Assembly: GCF_017948595.1 (NCBI RefSeq)
Contig: NZ_JAGFBV010000005.1
Span: 62,001 to 126,000, forward strand
Source: Flavobacterium geliluteum
GTDB taxonomy: Bacteria; Bacteroidota; Bacteroidia; Flavobacteriales; Flavobacteriaceae
Direction: 5' to 3'
DNA: 64,000 bases
Shown: piece by piece, positions 35,106-45,380 of the stretch
Layout of the letters: the number at the start of each line of letters is the position of its first letter
How positions within the stretch are numbered: the stretch's first letter is position 1
Notes under the pieces: generated by a model
Seen by the model: only the letters and a program-made list of their open reading frames with translations
What the model was told of the DNA's origin: nothing
Database searches by the model: none
Translations under genes and position numbers: made by a program

Positions 35106-36161
35106 TTATTTTTTCCCTAATTTATAATGCACATCTGATTGCTCTCTTAAGACCTCAGCACTTTTTTCTGCAGTAATGTCTCGTTGAGCTTCAGCAAGCA
35201 TTTCGTAGCCAACCATAAACTTTTTTATTGTAGAAGAACGTAATAAAGGTGGGTAAAAATGCATGTGAAAATGCCATTCAGGATGTTCTCCTCCATCTGT
35301 TGGTGCTTGATGAATTCCAGAAGAATAAGGAAAAGAAGTTTTAAAGAGATTATCGTATTTTATCGTTAATTGTCTTAGAATAATAGCATAGGCAGTTACT
35401 TCTGCGGCAGTAAAATCGGTTATTTTTACAACATGTCTTTTGCTGATAATCATCGTTTCGTACGGCCAGATAGCCCAGAATGGTACTAATGCTACAAAAT
35501 GATCGTTTTCGATTACAATTCGGTCTCCTTTTTTTAGCTCATCTCTAAGATAATCCTGCAAAAGAGTCGTTTTGTTTTTATCATAATATGATTTTAAGCA
35601 GTGCTGTGTTTTCTCGATTTGGGTTGGTAGCGAAGATTGCGCCCAGATTTGCCCATGAGGATGCGGATTGCTGCAGCCCATTATGTTCCCTTTATTCTCA
35701 AAAATCTGAACATAATTGATATATTTTATCGCGCCAAGTTCATTGTATTCTTTCTGCCAGGTGCGAATAATATTTTCGATTCCTTCTAGCGACATTTCTG
35801 GTATGGTAAGATCATGTCTTGGCGAAAAGCAAACTACTTTTGAAATTCCTCTTTCTGGTTTGGCTTTAAAAAAGGTTTGTTTGATATCGTCTTCGTACAT
35901 GATATCATCTTGTTTGAGGGCTGCAAAGTCATTATCAAAAACAAAAGTGTTTTCGTATTTCGGATTGCTTTCTCCATTTGCTCTTTCATTTCCGGGACAT
36001 AAGTAGCAGTTGGCGTCGTGTTTTGGAAAAGTTTGTGTTAAAATAGTTTCGTTTTGTCCTTGCCAGGGTCTTTTAGCGCGATGGGGCGAAACCAAGACCC
36101 ATTCATTAATTAAAGGATTATAACGTCTGTGAGGATCTTCGTTAATGTCAAAGTTTTTCAT
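35106..36161 (-). CDS. galT: Galactose-1-phosphate uridylyltransferase
   Basis: 351 residues. Active-site HPH in SNPHPHGQIW (nucleophilic His) and the metal-binding CYLCPGN near residue 55. It exchanges UMP between UDP-glucose and galactose-1-phosphate in the Leloir pathway. The gene is 1 nt after galK, so the two are translated together. Confidence 0.95.
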   Translation of the reverse strand: MKNFDINEDPHRRYNPLINEWVLVSPHRAKRPWQGQNETILTQTFPKHDANCYLCPGNERANGESNPKYENTFVFDNDFAALKQDDIMYEDDIKQTFFKAKPERGISKVVCFSPRHDLTIPEMSLEGIENIIRTWQKEYNELGAIKYINYVQIFENKGNIMGCSNPHPHGQIWAQSSLPTQIEKTQHCLKSYYDKNKTTLLQDYLRDELKKGDRIVIENDHFVALVPFWAIWPYETMIISKRHVVKITDFTAAEVTAYAIILRQLTIKYDNLFKTSFPYSSGIHQAPTDGGEHPEWHFHMHFYPPLLRSSTIKKFMVGYEMLAEAQRDITAEKSAEVLREQSDVHYKLGKK

Positions 36162-36162
36162 T

Positions 36163-37335
36163 TTAGTTTTTAGTGGTATTAAGTTGTGTTCCGTTTGAGA
36201 TTTTTATATCGTAAAATTTTAAATTTATCCCAAATGTATTTAAATAATGAAATGAAAACTTATTTTTTACATCATTTTCATGACCTTTTTTAATAAAATT
36301 AATTGTGCAGCCACCAAAACCTCCTCCCATCATACGTGAACCTATTATCGAATTGTCTTCTTTTGCAGTATCTACAAGCATATCCAGCTCATTACAACTC
36401 ACTTCGTATTCTTTAGAGAGACCCTCATGTGTCTCAAAAAGCAATTGTCCTAAAAGTTTTATATTTCCGTTGTCGAGAGCCTCGCAAGCTCTGTTAACAC
36501 GACTAATTTCTTTTATAACATAGTATATTCTTTTAAAAATTGTTGTATTCATTTCGTCCTTAATACTCAAAAGTTGATCCTCGCTGCAATCTCTAAAACT
36601 TTTTATTTCTGGAAAATGTTTTTTGATGATCGACAACCCTTCTTCGCATTCATTGCGTCTTGTGTTATATTCAGAAGTAAAAAGCGAATGTTTTACATTA
36701 CTATCAAATAAAACCACCGAATAATCTTTAAAATCTGCATTATGATATTCAAATTCTAAAGTATTACAGTCTAGTTTGATTACTTTATTTTCAAGACCGT
36801 GTACGCTCGAAAACTGATCCATGATGCCGCAATTTACACCCACCCAATGTTCTGCTTTTTGTCCTAATAATGCAATGTCTTTTTTTTCTATGGTAAGATC
36901 AAAAACTTCTTTAATACCAAAAATCATCCCACATTCTAAGGCTGCTGATGAAGATAAACCAGAACCAATCGGGATATTGCTACTAAAAACACAGTTGAAA
37001 CCTTCAAACAAAAAACCATTGTCCTGTAATTGTTTGATCACACCCAAAATATAATTGGTCCACACGACATCGCTCAGCAAGATTTTTTTGGTGAGATCTA
37101 CTTCAAACTCTTCGTTTAAATCGATTGCAATAATTCTCGATTTTGTTGTGTTATTTTTTTCAAAAGCAAAACAAATCACTTTGTCAATGGCTGCTGGCAA
37201 GACATAACCATCATTATAATCGATATGTTCTCCTATAATGTTGATTCTGCCCGGAGAGAGCACCACTTTTTCGGGAGTAGAACCAAAAGCTTTTTCAAAA
37301 AACGCAGTTGTAGTTTGTATTAAAGTAGTATTCAT
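36163..37335 (-). CDS. galK: Galactokinase
   Basis: 390 residues. Galactokinase signature GRINIIGEHIDYNDGYVLP (~28-46), GHMP ATP loop GSGLSSSAALECG, and motif 3 GSRMMGGGFGGC. It phosphorylates galactose with ATP to galactose-1-phosphate. It lies 62 nt after the Nudix regulator gene and 1 nt before galT; the three probably form an operon. Confidence 0.95.
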   Translation of the reverse strand: MNTTLIQTTTAFFEKAFGSTPEKVVLSPGRINIIGEHIDYNDGYVLPAAIDKVICFAFEKNNTTKSRIIAIDLNEEFEVDLTKKILLSDVVWTNYILGVIKQLQDNGFLFEGFNCVFSSNIPIGSGLSSSAALECGMIFGIKEVFDLTIEKKDIALLGQKAEHWVGVNCGIMDQFSSVHGLENKVIKLDCNTLEFEYHNADFKDYSVVLFDSNVKHSLFTSEYNTRRNECEEGLSIIKKHFPEIKSFRDCSEDQLLSIKDEMNTTIFKRIYYVIKEISRVNRACEALDNGNIKLLGQLLFETHEGLSKEYEVSCNELDMLVDTAKEDNSIIGSRMMGGGFGGCTINFIKKGHENDVKNKFSFHYLNTFGINLKFYDIKISNGTQLNTTKN

Positions 37336-37397
37336 GATGGTAAAATGAACGATAGTAGGTTGTTAATTTTTTAATTCAATTTTAGATTATAATCTTT

Positions 37398-38087
37398 TTA
37401 CAGATTCAAGGCAAAATTGTTTAGTAATTTTTCTTCGTATTTTTCTTTGTTGAAAGTATATAAAAAAGAACCTTTTCGAGAAGATTGCATGTCTTTTTCA
37501 TCGAGTTTATTCAAAATCCCCATCGAATTTATTTTACTGATAAAGTTTCTTTTGTCTAATTCTTTACTCAAAATCGATTCGTATAATTCCAGTAATTGGC
37601 GCATCGTAAATTTTTCCGGTAACAATTCAAAACCAATTGGTTTTATCGATGTTTTGTAGCGTAGTCTGCCTATCGCGTACTCTAACATTTTATTATGGTC
37701 AAAAATCAGGCTTGGTGCATCGGCTATTTTAAACCATTGGGCATGATAGTTTTCTATCAACTGGGCATTGTGATTTTCGATATTAATCAAAGCATAATAC
37801 GAAACCGAAATCGTTCTTTCAAAAGGATCGCGATCGATCTCACTGTATGTGTAGAGCTGCTCCATATAAATAGTATGCAACCCTGTATAAGTAGTCAGGA
37901 TTCTGGCAGCAGCATGATCTAAAACTTCATCATTTTTCAAAAAACCGCCAATGAGCGACCATTCTCCTTTTTGAGGCTCAAAATCTCTTTTTATCAAAAG
38001 TATTTTTAGACCCTCATGGTCAAACCCAAAAATGATGCAATCAACTGCTAATAAAACTTTATCTGTCGCACTGTAATTATTTAGCAT
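37398..38087 (-). CDS. Nudix-family transcriptional regulator, AraR-like
   Basis: 229 residues. N-terminal Nudix domain (~8-140) with a degenerate Nudix box: GGFLKNDEVLDHAAARILTT lacks the REXXEE residues needed for hydrolysis. A winged-helix domain follows (~150-229, KFTMRQLLELYESIL). This is the NrtR/AraR design, where a sugar or nucleotide ligand controls DNA binding; the Bacteroides AraR controls arabinose genes. Divergent position to araBDA and upstream of galK-galT suggests control of both. A regulatory role is strongly inferred; the ligand is not visible. Confidence 0.85.
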   Translation of the reverse strand: MLNNYSATDKVLLAVDCIIFGFDHEGLKILLIKRDFEPQKGEWSLIGGFLKNDEVLDHAAARILTTYTGLHTIYMEQLYTYSEIDRDPFERTISVSYYALINIENHNAQLIENYHAQWFKIADAPSLIFDHNKMLEYAIGRLRYKTSIKPIGFELLPEKFTMRQLLELYESILSKELDKRNFISKINSMGILNKLDEKDMQSSRKGSFLYTFNKEKYEEKLLNNFALNL

Positions 38088-38598
38088 ATTTCTAATTATT
38101 AAGGTAAATATAGGGACTTCCGGACTTGTTTTATCATTTTGTAAGGTGGTTTTTACACCTATTCAAAATTATCTGGAAGTAAAACACAAAGTCACAGAGA
38201 ATTTGATTCACACTTTGACTATTATTCTGTTCTAAAAAAGATTTGGTTTTCAAAATTATTACAAATTTGCAAAACTCTCATTCTATAAACACTATTTCTT
38301 TCTTAAAACAATAGCTGATAAATGCATTTTTTCCTGCTTTGAATAAAAATTTCTGTCAAAAATCATTCAAACGTACGAAAAATTATCATCAGAAAAGTAG
38401 TGTTTATTTGGAGGCGTATTATTTGTGTTTTCTAACTAATAATCCTGCAATAAACGCCATAATGAATAAGTGCCATAGTAAAAATTTACTTTTTGTACAA
38501 CCTAATGAATTGTTTTACAGTATATTTTTTACAAGTGTTTTTTACACACTTAAAAAAATATTCTTATATTTGTTTGTAGTAAGAAAATTGAATTTAGG
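38088..38598 (+). promoter_or_regulatory. Divergent control region of Nudix regulator and araB
   Basis: 510 nt with no gene. It holds a palindrome at 38143-38161 (AGGTG-N7-CACCT) near the regulator's start. A second palindrome, 38533-38551, has arms AAGTGT and ACACTT, also 7 nt apart. It lies directly upstream of the -7 element TATATTTG (38565-38572) of araB. No good -33 box is visible where the second palindrome sits, so the regulator may activate there or exclude polymerase. A short Flavobacterium-type stretch with ACACAAAGTCACAGAG occurs near 38180. Confidence 0.5.
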
Positions 38599-40290
38599 AT
38601 GAAAAATTATGTTATCGGATTAGATTACGGGACAGATTCTGTTAGAGCTATGTTGATTGATACAGAAAACGGACAGGAATTGGCTTCAAGTGTTTCGCAT
38701 TACAAGAGATGGAAAAACAGGCAATACTGTGACGCAGCGATCAATCAATTTCGCCAGCATCCTCTGGATCATATAGAAGGTTTAGAAAGTACCGTTGAAA
38801 CCATTATAAAAGAGAGTAAAATAGACCCTGCACAAGTACGTGGAATTTGTATTGATACTACTGGATCTTCGCCAGTACCCGTTACAAAAGAAGGAATTCC
38901 ATTGGCTCTCACAAAAGGTTTTGAAGAAAATCCCAATGCGATGATGGTGCTGTGGAAAGATCACACTGCGATAAATGAAGCAAACGAAATTAACGAATTG
39001 GCAGTAAGCTGGGACGGTGAAAATGTTACAAAATATGTGGGCGGAATTTACTCTTCAGAATGGTTTTGGGCAAAAATCCTGCACATTGCCCGAGCAGATG
39101 AAGCCGTCAGAAACGCAGCCCACACTTGGATGGAACATTGCGATTTAATGACGTATTTATTAATTGAAGATAAAGATCTAAAATCATTCAAAAGAAGCCG
39201 TTGCGCAGCGGGTCATAAAGCCATGTGGCACGAAGACTGGAAAGGCTTGCCTCCTGTAGAATTTTTACAAAAATTGCATCCTTATTTGGCAACACTTCGA
39301 GGCAATTTATATGATGAAACCCATACATCCGACCAAGTTGCAGGAAAATTGAGCCAAGAATGGGCAGATCGTTTAGGACTTACGACCGATACTGTTGTCG
39401 CTGTTGGAACATTTGATGCACACTCGGGAGCAGTTGGGGCAAAGATTGGAGAAAACACTTTAGTTCGTGTAATGGGAACATCAACTTGCGATATTCTGGT
39501 AGGTTCTAAAGAAGAAATAGGCGCCAAAACTGTACGCGGAATTTGTGGTCAGGTTGAAGGTTCAGTAATTCCGGGGTATATTGGTTTAGAAGCAGGACAA
39601 TCTGCTTTTGGTGATTTATTGGCCTGGTACAAAGAATTATTATTATGGACAACAGATCATTTATTAACAGCTTCGACTGTTTTGAATGACGCTCAAAAAG
39701 AACAATTAAGAGAAGAATTTAGTGATCAGTTACTTGTCGAATTAACAAAGGAAGCAGAGAAAATTCCGGTTTCAGAAAGTCTTCCTATTGCTTTAGACTG
39801 GATCAACGGAAGAAGAACTCCGGATGCCAATCAGGAATTAAAAAGTGCTATTTCAAATTTATCGTTAGGAACAAAAGCGTCACATATTTTTAAAGCTTTG
39901 GTAAATGCGATTTGCTTTGGAGCAAAGAAAATAGTCGATCGTTTTGAAGAAGAAGGTGTAAAAATAGATAGTGTAATTGGTATTGGCGGTGTTGCTCGAA
40001 AATCCCCGTTTATCATGCAGACACTGGCAAATGTCCTGAATAAACCAATCAAAATTGCAGCATCCGACCAGACACCGGCTTTAGGAGCGGCTATTTACGC
40101 GGCAGTTGCAGCAGGAATTTATCCGAACGTAATTGAAGCCAGTCAAAAAATGGGAAGTGATTTTGACGGAGAATATTTTCCTCAATTAGACAAAGTAGCA
40201 GCGTATAATAAATTACTGATTGCTTACGATCAATTAAGTGCTTTTGAAGATCCAACTATTAAAATTACAAAGCATGAGTTCTCTTTATAA
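38599..40290 (+). CDS. araB: L-ribulokinase
   Basis: 563 residues of the FGGY kinase family: N-terminal GLDYGTDSVRAMLID phosphate loop and C-terminal GIGGVARKSPFIMQTLANVLN ATP-binding block; length fits AraB. It phosphorylates L-ribulose with ATP. It is the first gene of the plus-strand araBDA operon, and araD starts inside its last 17 nt. Confidence 0.95.
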   Translation: MKNYVIGLDYGTDSVRAMLIDTENGQELASSVSHYKRWKNRQYCDAAINQFRQHPLDHIEGLESTVETIIKESKIDPAQVRGICIDTTGSSPVPVTKEGIPLALTKGFEENPNAMMVLWKDHTAINEANEINELAVSWDGENVTKYVGGIYSSEWFWAKILHIARADEAVRNAAHTWMEHCDLMTYLLIEDKDLKSFKRSRCAAGHKAMWHEDWKGLPPVEFLQKLHPYLATLRGNLYDETHTSDQVAGKLSQEWADRLGLTTDTVVAVGTFDAHSGAVGAKIGENTLVRVMGTSTCDILVGSKEEIGAKTVRGICGQVEGSVIPGYIGLEAGQSAFGDLLAWYKELLLWTTDHLLTASTVLNDAQKEQLREEFSDQLLVELTKEAEKIPVSESLPIALDWINGRRTPDANQELKSAISNLSLGTKASHIFKALVNAICFGAKKIVDRFEEEGVKIDSVIGIGGVARKSPFIMQTLANVLNKPIKIAASDQTPALGAAIYAAVAAGIYPNVIEASQKMGSDFDGEYFPQLDKVAAYNKLLIAYDQLSAFEDPTIKITKHEFSL

Positions 40291-40975
40291 AAATTTAAAA
40301 CAAGAATGTTACGAAGCCAATATGCAGTTAAATGTATTAAATCTTGTCGTTTATACTTTCGGAAATGTAAGTGCGGTGGATAGGGAAAATGGCGTTTTTG
40401 CGATTAAACCAAGCGGTGTTCCTTACGAAGATTTAACGCCAGAAGATATTGTGATTGTAGATTTTGACAATAACGTTATTGAAGGGACTTTGCGTCCTTC
40501 ATCAGATACTAAAACGCATGCTTATTTATATAAAAATTGGCCCAATATAGGCGGTGTTGCACATACACACGCAACATATTCGGTAGCGTGGGCTCAGTCA
40601 CAGCGTGATATTCCAATTTTTGGCACGACGCACGCCGATCATTTAACAGCAGATATTCCGTGCGCACCGCCAATGGCAGATTCGCTTATTGAAGGCAATT
40701 ACGAACACAACACCGGAATTCAGATTCTGGACTGTTTCAAAGAAAAAAATCTTTCCTACGAAGAAGTAGAAATGATTCTGATAGGAAATCACGGTCCGTT
40801 TGCCTGGGGTAAAAATGCTGCAAAGGCAGTTTATAACAGTAAAGTGCTGGAGGTTGTGGCAGAAATGGCGTATCTGACGTTGCAAATAAACCCTAATGCG
40901 CCAAGATTGAAAGATTCCCTTATAAAAAAACACTACAATCGTAAACACGGAAAAGATTCGTATTACGGACAGTAA
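40274..40975 (+). CDS. araD: L-ribulose-5-phosphate 4-epimerase
   Basis: 233 residues; start MSSLYKNLKQE at 40274, overlapping araB by 17 nt. Class II aldolase fold with metal-ligand histidines in AHTHATYSVAWAQ and a third in MILIGNHGPF. It converts L-ribulose-5-P to D-xylulose-5-P, feeding the pentose phosphate pathway. Confidence 0.95.
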   Translation: MSSLYKNLKQECYEANMQLNVLNLVVYTFGNVSAVDRENGVFAIKPSGVPYEDLTPEDIVIVDFDNNVIEGTLRPSSDTKTHAYLYKNWPNIGGVAHTHATYSVAWAQSQRDIPIFGTTHADHLTADIPCAPPMADSLIEGNYEHNTGIQILDCFKEKNLSYEEVEMILIGNHGPFAWGKNAAKAVYNSKVLEVVAEMAYLTLQINPNAPRLKDSLIKKHYNRKHGKDSYYGQ

Positions 40976-41063
40976 GGAATTTTAGATTAAAGATTATTGA
41001 TTTTAGATTTAAGATCAAACGAAAAACGATTAAACAGTTCAACAAAATAACGATTCAACAAAA

Positions 41064-42572
41064 ATGATAGACATTTCACAAAAAGAAGTTTGGTTTGTGG
41101 TAGGAAGCCAGGAATTATACGGTGAAGAAACCTTGCGAAAAGTGGCCGAGCATTCGCAGATAATTGCAAAAGGATTAGACGGAGCATCGGAGATTCCGGT
41201 AAAAGTGGTGTACAAAGACACTTTAAAATCAGCTCAACAGATTACCAATTTATGTTTAGAAGCCAATTCGGCCAAAAATTGCATCGGAATTATTGCCTGG
41301 ATGCATACTTTTTCGCCGGCAAAAATGTGGATTGGCGGACTGAGTATTTTAAAGAAACCATTATGCCATTTACACACACAATACAACGCTGAAATTCCGT
41401 GGGGAACGATCGATATGGATTTTATGAATCTGAATCAATCGGCTCACGGAGATCGCGAGTTTGGTTTTATCATGTCTAGAATGCGTAAAAAGCGTAAAGT
41501 GGTCGTGGGTCACTGGGAAGATCCCCGAGTTTTAAATAAGTTGGGTGTTTGGACAAGAGTAGCTTTGGGTTGGGATGAACTTCAGAACCTAAAAGTAGCC
41601 CGTATTGGTGACAATATGCGTGAAGTTGCCGTTACAGAAGGCGACAAAGTCGAAGCTCAAATACGTTTTGGAGTTTCGGTAAACGGATACGATTCATCGG
41701 ATGTAACCAAATATATTGAGAAAGTTACAGCTAAAGAATTGAATGATTTACTGGCCGTTTATGAGTCTTCTTATACGTTAACCGATGCTCTAAAAGAAGA
41801 CGGAGCGCAAAGAAATTCTTTAGCGGAAGCAGCAAAAATAGAACTAGGATTACGCGCTTTTCTTAAAGAAGGAGGTTTTGGAGCCTTTACAGATACATTT
41901 GAAAATCTGGGTGCCTGGAAACAATTACCCGGAATTGCGACACAAAGATTAATGGCAGATGGTTATGGTTTTGGTGGCGAAGGCGATTGGAAAACCGCCG
42001 CAATGGTGAGAGTTTTAAAAGTAATGAATGTGGGTCTTGAAGGAGGAACTTCTTTTATGGAAGATTATACGTATCACTTTACACCTCAAAAAGCGTATGT
42101 TTTAGGTTCTCACATGTTAGAAATTTGTCCTTCTATTGCCGACGGAAAACCTTCTTGCGAAGTACATCCGTTAGGAATTGGAGGAAAAGAAGATCCTGCA
42201 AGATTAGTGTTTAATGCTCCGGCAGGTGAGGCTATTAATGTGTCGCTGATAGATATGGGAAATCGTTTCCGTTTGATTGTAAACGAAGTTGAAGCTGTAA
42301 AACCAATGGCTGACTTACCTAAATTGCCAGTTGCGAGGGTGTTGTGGGATTGTAAACCAAATTTGGATATTGCGGCAACTGCCTGGATTCTAGCTGGAGG
42401 AGCACACCATACTGTATATAGTCAGGCTGTAACTACAGAATATATGGAAGATTTTGCAGATATTGCGGGTATAGAATTACTGGTTATTGACGAAAAAACA
42501 ACGGTTAGGGAATTTAAAGATAAATTAAATGCTAATGAAGCTTATTATCATTTGTTTCAACATGGACTTTAA
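41064..42572 (+). CDS. araA: L-arabinose isomerase
   Basis: 502 residues with AraA hallmarks: [16 protein letters not shown] at the N-terminus, [12 protein letters not shown], and the metal-ligand Glu in [14 protein letters not shown], with further ligands in [13 protein letters not shown]. It isomerises L-arabinose to L-ribulose. An 88-nt gap separates it from araD, without a terminator. Confidence 0.95.
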   Translation: MIDISQKEVWFVVGSQELYGEETLRKVAEHSQIIAKGLDGASEIPVKVVYKDTLKSAQQITNLCLEANSAKNCIGIIAWMHTFSPAKMWIGGLSILKKPLCHLHTQYNAEIPWGTIDMDFMNLNQSAHGDREFGFIMSRMRKKRKVVVGHWEDPRVLNKLGVWTRVALGWDELQNLKVARIGDNMREVAVTEGDKVEAQIRFGVSVNGYDSSDVTKYIEKVTAKELNDLLAVYESSYTLTDALKEDGAQRNSLAEAAKIELGLRAFLKEGGFGAFTDTFENLGAWKQLPGIATQRLMADGYGFGGEGDWKTAAMVRVLKVMNVGLEGGTSFMEDYTYHFTPQKAYVLGSHMLEICPSIADGKPSCEVHPLGIGGKEDPARLVFNAPAGEAINVSLIDMGNRFRLIVNEVEAVKPMADLPKLPVARVLWDCKPNLDIAATAWILAGGAHHTVYSQAVTTEYMEDFADIAGIELLVIDEKTTVREFKDKLNANEAYYHLFQHGL

Positions 42573-42579
42573 TTTTTAA

Positions 42580-42612
42580 GGACAAAGGCTCAAAGTGGCA
42601 AAGGTTTTTATT
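42580..42612 (+). repeat. Short Flavobacterium intergenic repeat motif
   Basis: A stretch reading GGACAAAGGCTCAAAGTGGC resembles the dispersed (A)CAAAG-type intergenic repeats common in this genus; similar fragments occur near 38180 and 44000. The recognition is from memory. Confidence 0.35.
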
Positions 42613-42684
42613 TTGAATTAAAATGTGCTACTTTTAATATTTACATCTTACATTTTACATCTCACAACATTAAAAAAAAAATTT

Positions 42685-43869
42685 ATGAATGTATTAAAAC
42701 GTTATATTTTTAGAATAAGCTTGTTGAGTCTAGCGATAATTTCTATTCAATGCAAAAGCGATAAAAAAATGGATAATACCACAATTTCTTCAGATAAAAA
42801 AACAACAGTTACAATTGAAAAATCTTCTTATGGAACCACTTCAAATGGAGAAAAAATAGAGAGCTATAAGCTGAAAAACCAAAACGGGATGGAGGTAGAT
42901 ATCATCACTTTTGGGGGAATTATCACCGATTTGAAAGTGCCGAACAAAGAAGGTGTTTCAGAAAATGTAGTAATCGGATTTAATTCTTTGCAACAATATG
43001 AGAAAGAAAATCCGTTTTTTGGAGCTTTGATCGGGCGATTTGGAAATAGAATCGCGAAAGGAAAATTTTCGCTTGACGGAAAAGAATATTCTTTGGCTAT
43101 CAATAATGCGCCAAATGCTTTGCACGGAGGGCCAGAAGGGTTTCATAGAGTAGTTTGGAAAGCGGTTGAAGCAAAATCGGGCGCTACGGCTTCTCTTAAA
43201 TTATCGTATTTGGCTAAAGACGGAGAAGAAGGTTATCCTGGAAATTTGCAGGTTTTTGTGACTTATACTTTAAATAATAATAACGAATTATCGGTACAAT
43301 ACGAAGCAACAACCGACAAAAAAACGGTTGTAAATTTGACGCAACACTCGTATTTCAATTTATCAGCAGATTTTTCTAAAACAATTCTGGATCACGAAAT
43401 AACTTTAAATGCAGATAAAATTGTTCCCGTAGATGCGACTTTAATTCCAACAGGAAAATTAGAAGATGTTGCCAATACACCTTTTGATTTTAGAAAACCA
43501 AAATTGGTAGGAAAAGAAATCGGATTCAAAAATCAGCAGTTAGAAAGAGGCAAAGGATACGATCATTGCTGGGTGCTGAACAATTCCGCAAAAGGGAAAA
43601 CCGTTATCGCAAAAGCCTATCACGCAGCAAGCGGAAGAATTTTGGAAGTTACCACAGATGAACCTGGAATTCAGTTTTACTCAGGCAATTTTCTTGACGG
43701 AACTTTGCCTATGCGCAACCAAGGAACGTATGCGTACAGAACGGGTTTTTGTTTAGAAACCCAACATTTTCCAGACGCTCCTAACCAAAAAGATTTTCCA
43801 ACAACGGTTTTAAACCCGAGAGAAAAATACAATACTACGACTACTTTTAAGTTTTCTGTAAAAAAATAA
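42685..43869 (+). CDS. galM: Aldose 1-epimerase (mutarotase), lipoprotein
   Basis: 394 residues from the ATG at 42685 (MNVLKRYIF). Signal with lipobox SIQC-KSDKK, so exported and lipid-anchored, unlike cytoplasmic GalM. Catalytic His/Glu of the mutarotase family are seen in NAPNALHGGPEGFHRVVW, LTQHSYFNLS and, near the end, PGIQFYSGNFLDG. It interconverts alpha and beta anomers of galactose or arabinose before import. It closes the ara operon. Confidence 0.92.
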   Translation: MNVLKRYIFRISLLSLAIISIQCKSDKKMDNTTISSDKKTTVTIEKSSYGTTSNGEKIESYKLKNQNGMEVDIITFGGIITDLKVPNKEGVSENVVIGFNSLQQYEKENPFFGALIGRFGNRIAKGKFSLDGKEYSLAINNAPNALHGGPEGFHRVVWKAVEAKSGATASLKLSYLAKDGEEGYPGNLQVFVTYTLNNNNELSVQYEATTDKKTVVNLTQHSYFNLSADFSKTILDHEITLNADKIVPVDATLIPTGKLEDVANTPFDFRKPKLVGKEIGFKNQQLERGKGYDHCWVLNNSAKGKTVIAKAYHAASGRILEVTTDEPGIQFYSGNFLDGTLPMRNQGTYAYRTGFCLETQHFPDAPNQKDFPTTVLNPREKYNTTTTFKFSVKK

Positions 43870-43908
43870 TTTTTTAAAATTTGTTTAATAATTAGTTTTA
43901 GTTCTCTG

Positions 43909-43943
43909 AAAAACCTCGAAGTCATTTGCTTTCGAGGTTTTTT
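43909..43943 (+). terminator. Intrinsic terminator after galM
   Basis: AAACCTCGAA and TTTCGAGGTTT form a stem with a ~9-nt loop followed by a T-run, 40 nt past the galM stop. Confidence 0.85.
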
Positions 43944-44075
43944 TATTGGATAAAATTACTTGGGAAAAGAGGTAATTTTGTGCCTAAATTTTGCGACTTC
44001 GCGACTTTGCAAGATGAATTTATTTTACAGCTTTATAAAAGTCTTAAATTAGCGAAAGCAAAACAAAATATAAAA

Positions 44076-44546
44076 ATGAAACATCTATTTAAAGCAGAAG
44101 CAAATTGGACTTCGAATCAAAATTCAGCAGATTCCACAAAAAGATTTTATAATAAAAGTCATCAAATTAAGATCGAAGGCAAACCAGTTTTAGATGTTTC
44201 CGCAGCGAAAGCTTTCAAGGGGAATCCGGAATTGTATAATCCCGAAGATTTGCTGTTGAGCAGTTTGGTTTCCTGCCACATGATGTCGTATTTATACGTC
44301 TGTTCTCAAAACGCTATAGAAGTTCTCGAATATTCAGACCACGCAGAAGCAACTCTAGAAGTTTTGGAAGATGGAAGCGGTCGTTTTGTTGAGGTAAAAT
44401 TAAATCCGAAAGTCACCATTGCCTCTGCCGATCAGATCGAGTTAGCAAACGAACTGCATAAAAAAGCAAACCAATTGTGTTTTATTGCTAATTCTTGCAA
44501 TTTCCCTGTTTTGCATGAGGCGAGTTGTGAGGTTTCTACAATGTAA
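44076..44546 (+). CDS. OsmC-family peroxiredoxin-like protein
   Basis: 156 residues from MKHLFKAEANW at 44076; the longer open frame upstream is not OsmC-like. Two conserved cysteines fit OsmC/Ohr: one in SSLVSCHMMSYLY, the other in ANQLCFIANS. It reduces organic hydroperoxides in the cytoplasm. It stands alone between galM and a small lipoprotein gene. Confidence 0.85.
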   Translation: MKHLFKAEANWTSNQNSADSTKRFYNKSHQIKIEGKPVLDVSAAKAFKGNPELYNPEDLLLSSLVSCHMMSYLYVCSQNAIEVLEYSDHAEATLEVLEDGSGRFVEVKLNPKVTIASADQIELANELHKKANQLCFIANSCNFPVLHEASCEVSTM

Positions 44547-44619
44547 ATTATGGATAACAGTAAATACGAAAAACCTAAAAAGAGTAGATTTGATAATTAT
44601 AAATTTTAATAAAAACAAA

Positions 44620-45015
44620 ATGAAAAAAACATTGTTAATATTGTTTATTATTTTTGCGTCATGTGCAAAAAAAGAATTACCATCTAATGTGTCAATTGCT
44701 CTAAATGATTTAGATGGTTTTATAAAAATAAATAGAGATTATGACAGTTTGATAAGTATTTTAGATGAATCAAAGATAAATGGTTTGTCAATTGACTCTT
44801 TAAATAGTATAATTGTCAGAATAAAAGTTAATCGTGAGATGCTTCAAGAAAGGGAATATAAAGTAGAAGAGTTTCTAAAATATAATCCAAAATATTCAGA
44901 CTATGATGAAATTAAAAACAGAAAAACGATACCGGTAATTGATATTAATGAAAATTATGATTTAATTTTAAAAAGATATACTGCTTTGAAAATTAAAAAC
45001 AAGATTTATAAATAA
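44620..45015 (+). CDS. Small lipoprotein, hypothetical
   Basis: 131 residues starting MKKTLLILFIIFASC-AKKE, a signal with lipobox FASC. Charged, helical remainder rich in Ile, Asn and Lys; no known domain. The start at 44620 is preferred over the longer frame because it opens with a proper signal peptide. The gene is more AT-rich than its neighbours, which may mean recent arrival or weak constraint. Confidence 0.65.
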   Translation: MKKTLLILFIIFASCAKKELPSNVSIALNDLDGFIKINRDYDSLISILDESKINGLSIDSLNSIIVRIKVNREMLQEREYKVEEFLKYNPKYSDYDEIKNRKTIPVIDINENYDLILKRYTALKIKNKIYK

Positions 45016-45209
45016 TTGTTTCTTAATGATCTAATGTTTTTCAGATGTGATTGAAATAAACTTGATTCATTATTCCATTGTTTTTAAAATTGACTTATAG
45101 CTAGTTTATGGATTTCCGTAATACGACAAAAGTTTTTTCGCTGTTATTTGTTTTTATTACAATGAACTTATATAAGTAAGTTCTGTTTATTAACTTTAAA
45201 ATTTTTATT

Positions 45210-45350
45210 ATGGAAAAAATTCAAGCAATTAAACCAGGTCCAAAACCTAACAAACCAGATGGAAAACCAGATGAGAGAAGACGAGTTAATCCGCCAAATC
45301 AGCCAAAGCATCCTGATTTAAAGCCTCATATCCATAAACCAAAGGATTGA
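45210..45350 (+). CDS. 46-residue Pro/Lys-rich small protein
   Basis: ORF too short for most gene callers: MEKIQAIKPGPKPNKPDGKP, then DERRRVNPPNQP and KHPDLKPHIHKPKD, with 12 Pro and 9 Lys. It has no signal, hydrophobic patch or Cys. It is followed 30 nt later by a strong terminator and preceded by about 190 nt of AT-rich DNA. The composition (KP repeats, His near the end) suggests a disordered, basic peptide, perhaps nucleic-acid or surface binding. It could be spurious, but the clean start, unusual coherent composition and terminator argue for a gene. Confidence 0.55.
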   Translation: MEKIQAIKPGPKPNKPDGKPDERRRVNPPNQPKHPDLKPHIHKPKD

Positions 45351-45380
45351 TTTAAGGTGTAAGAATGTCTTAAAACCAAA

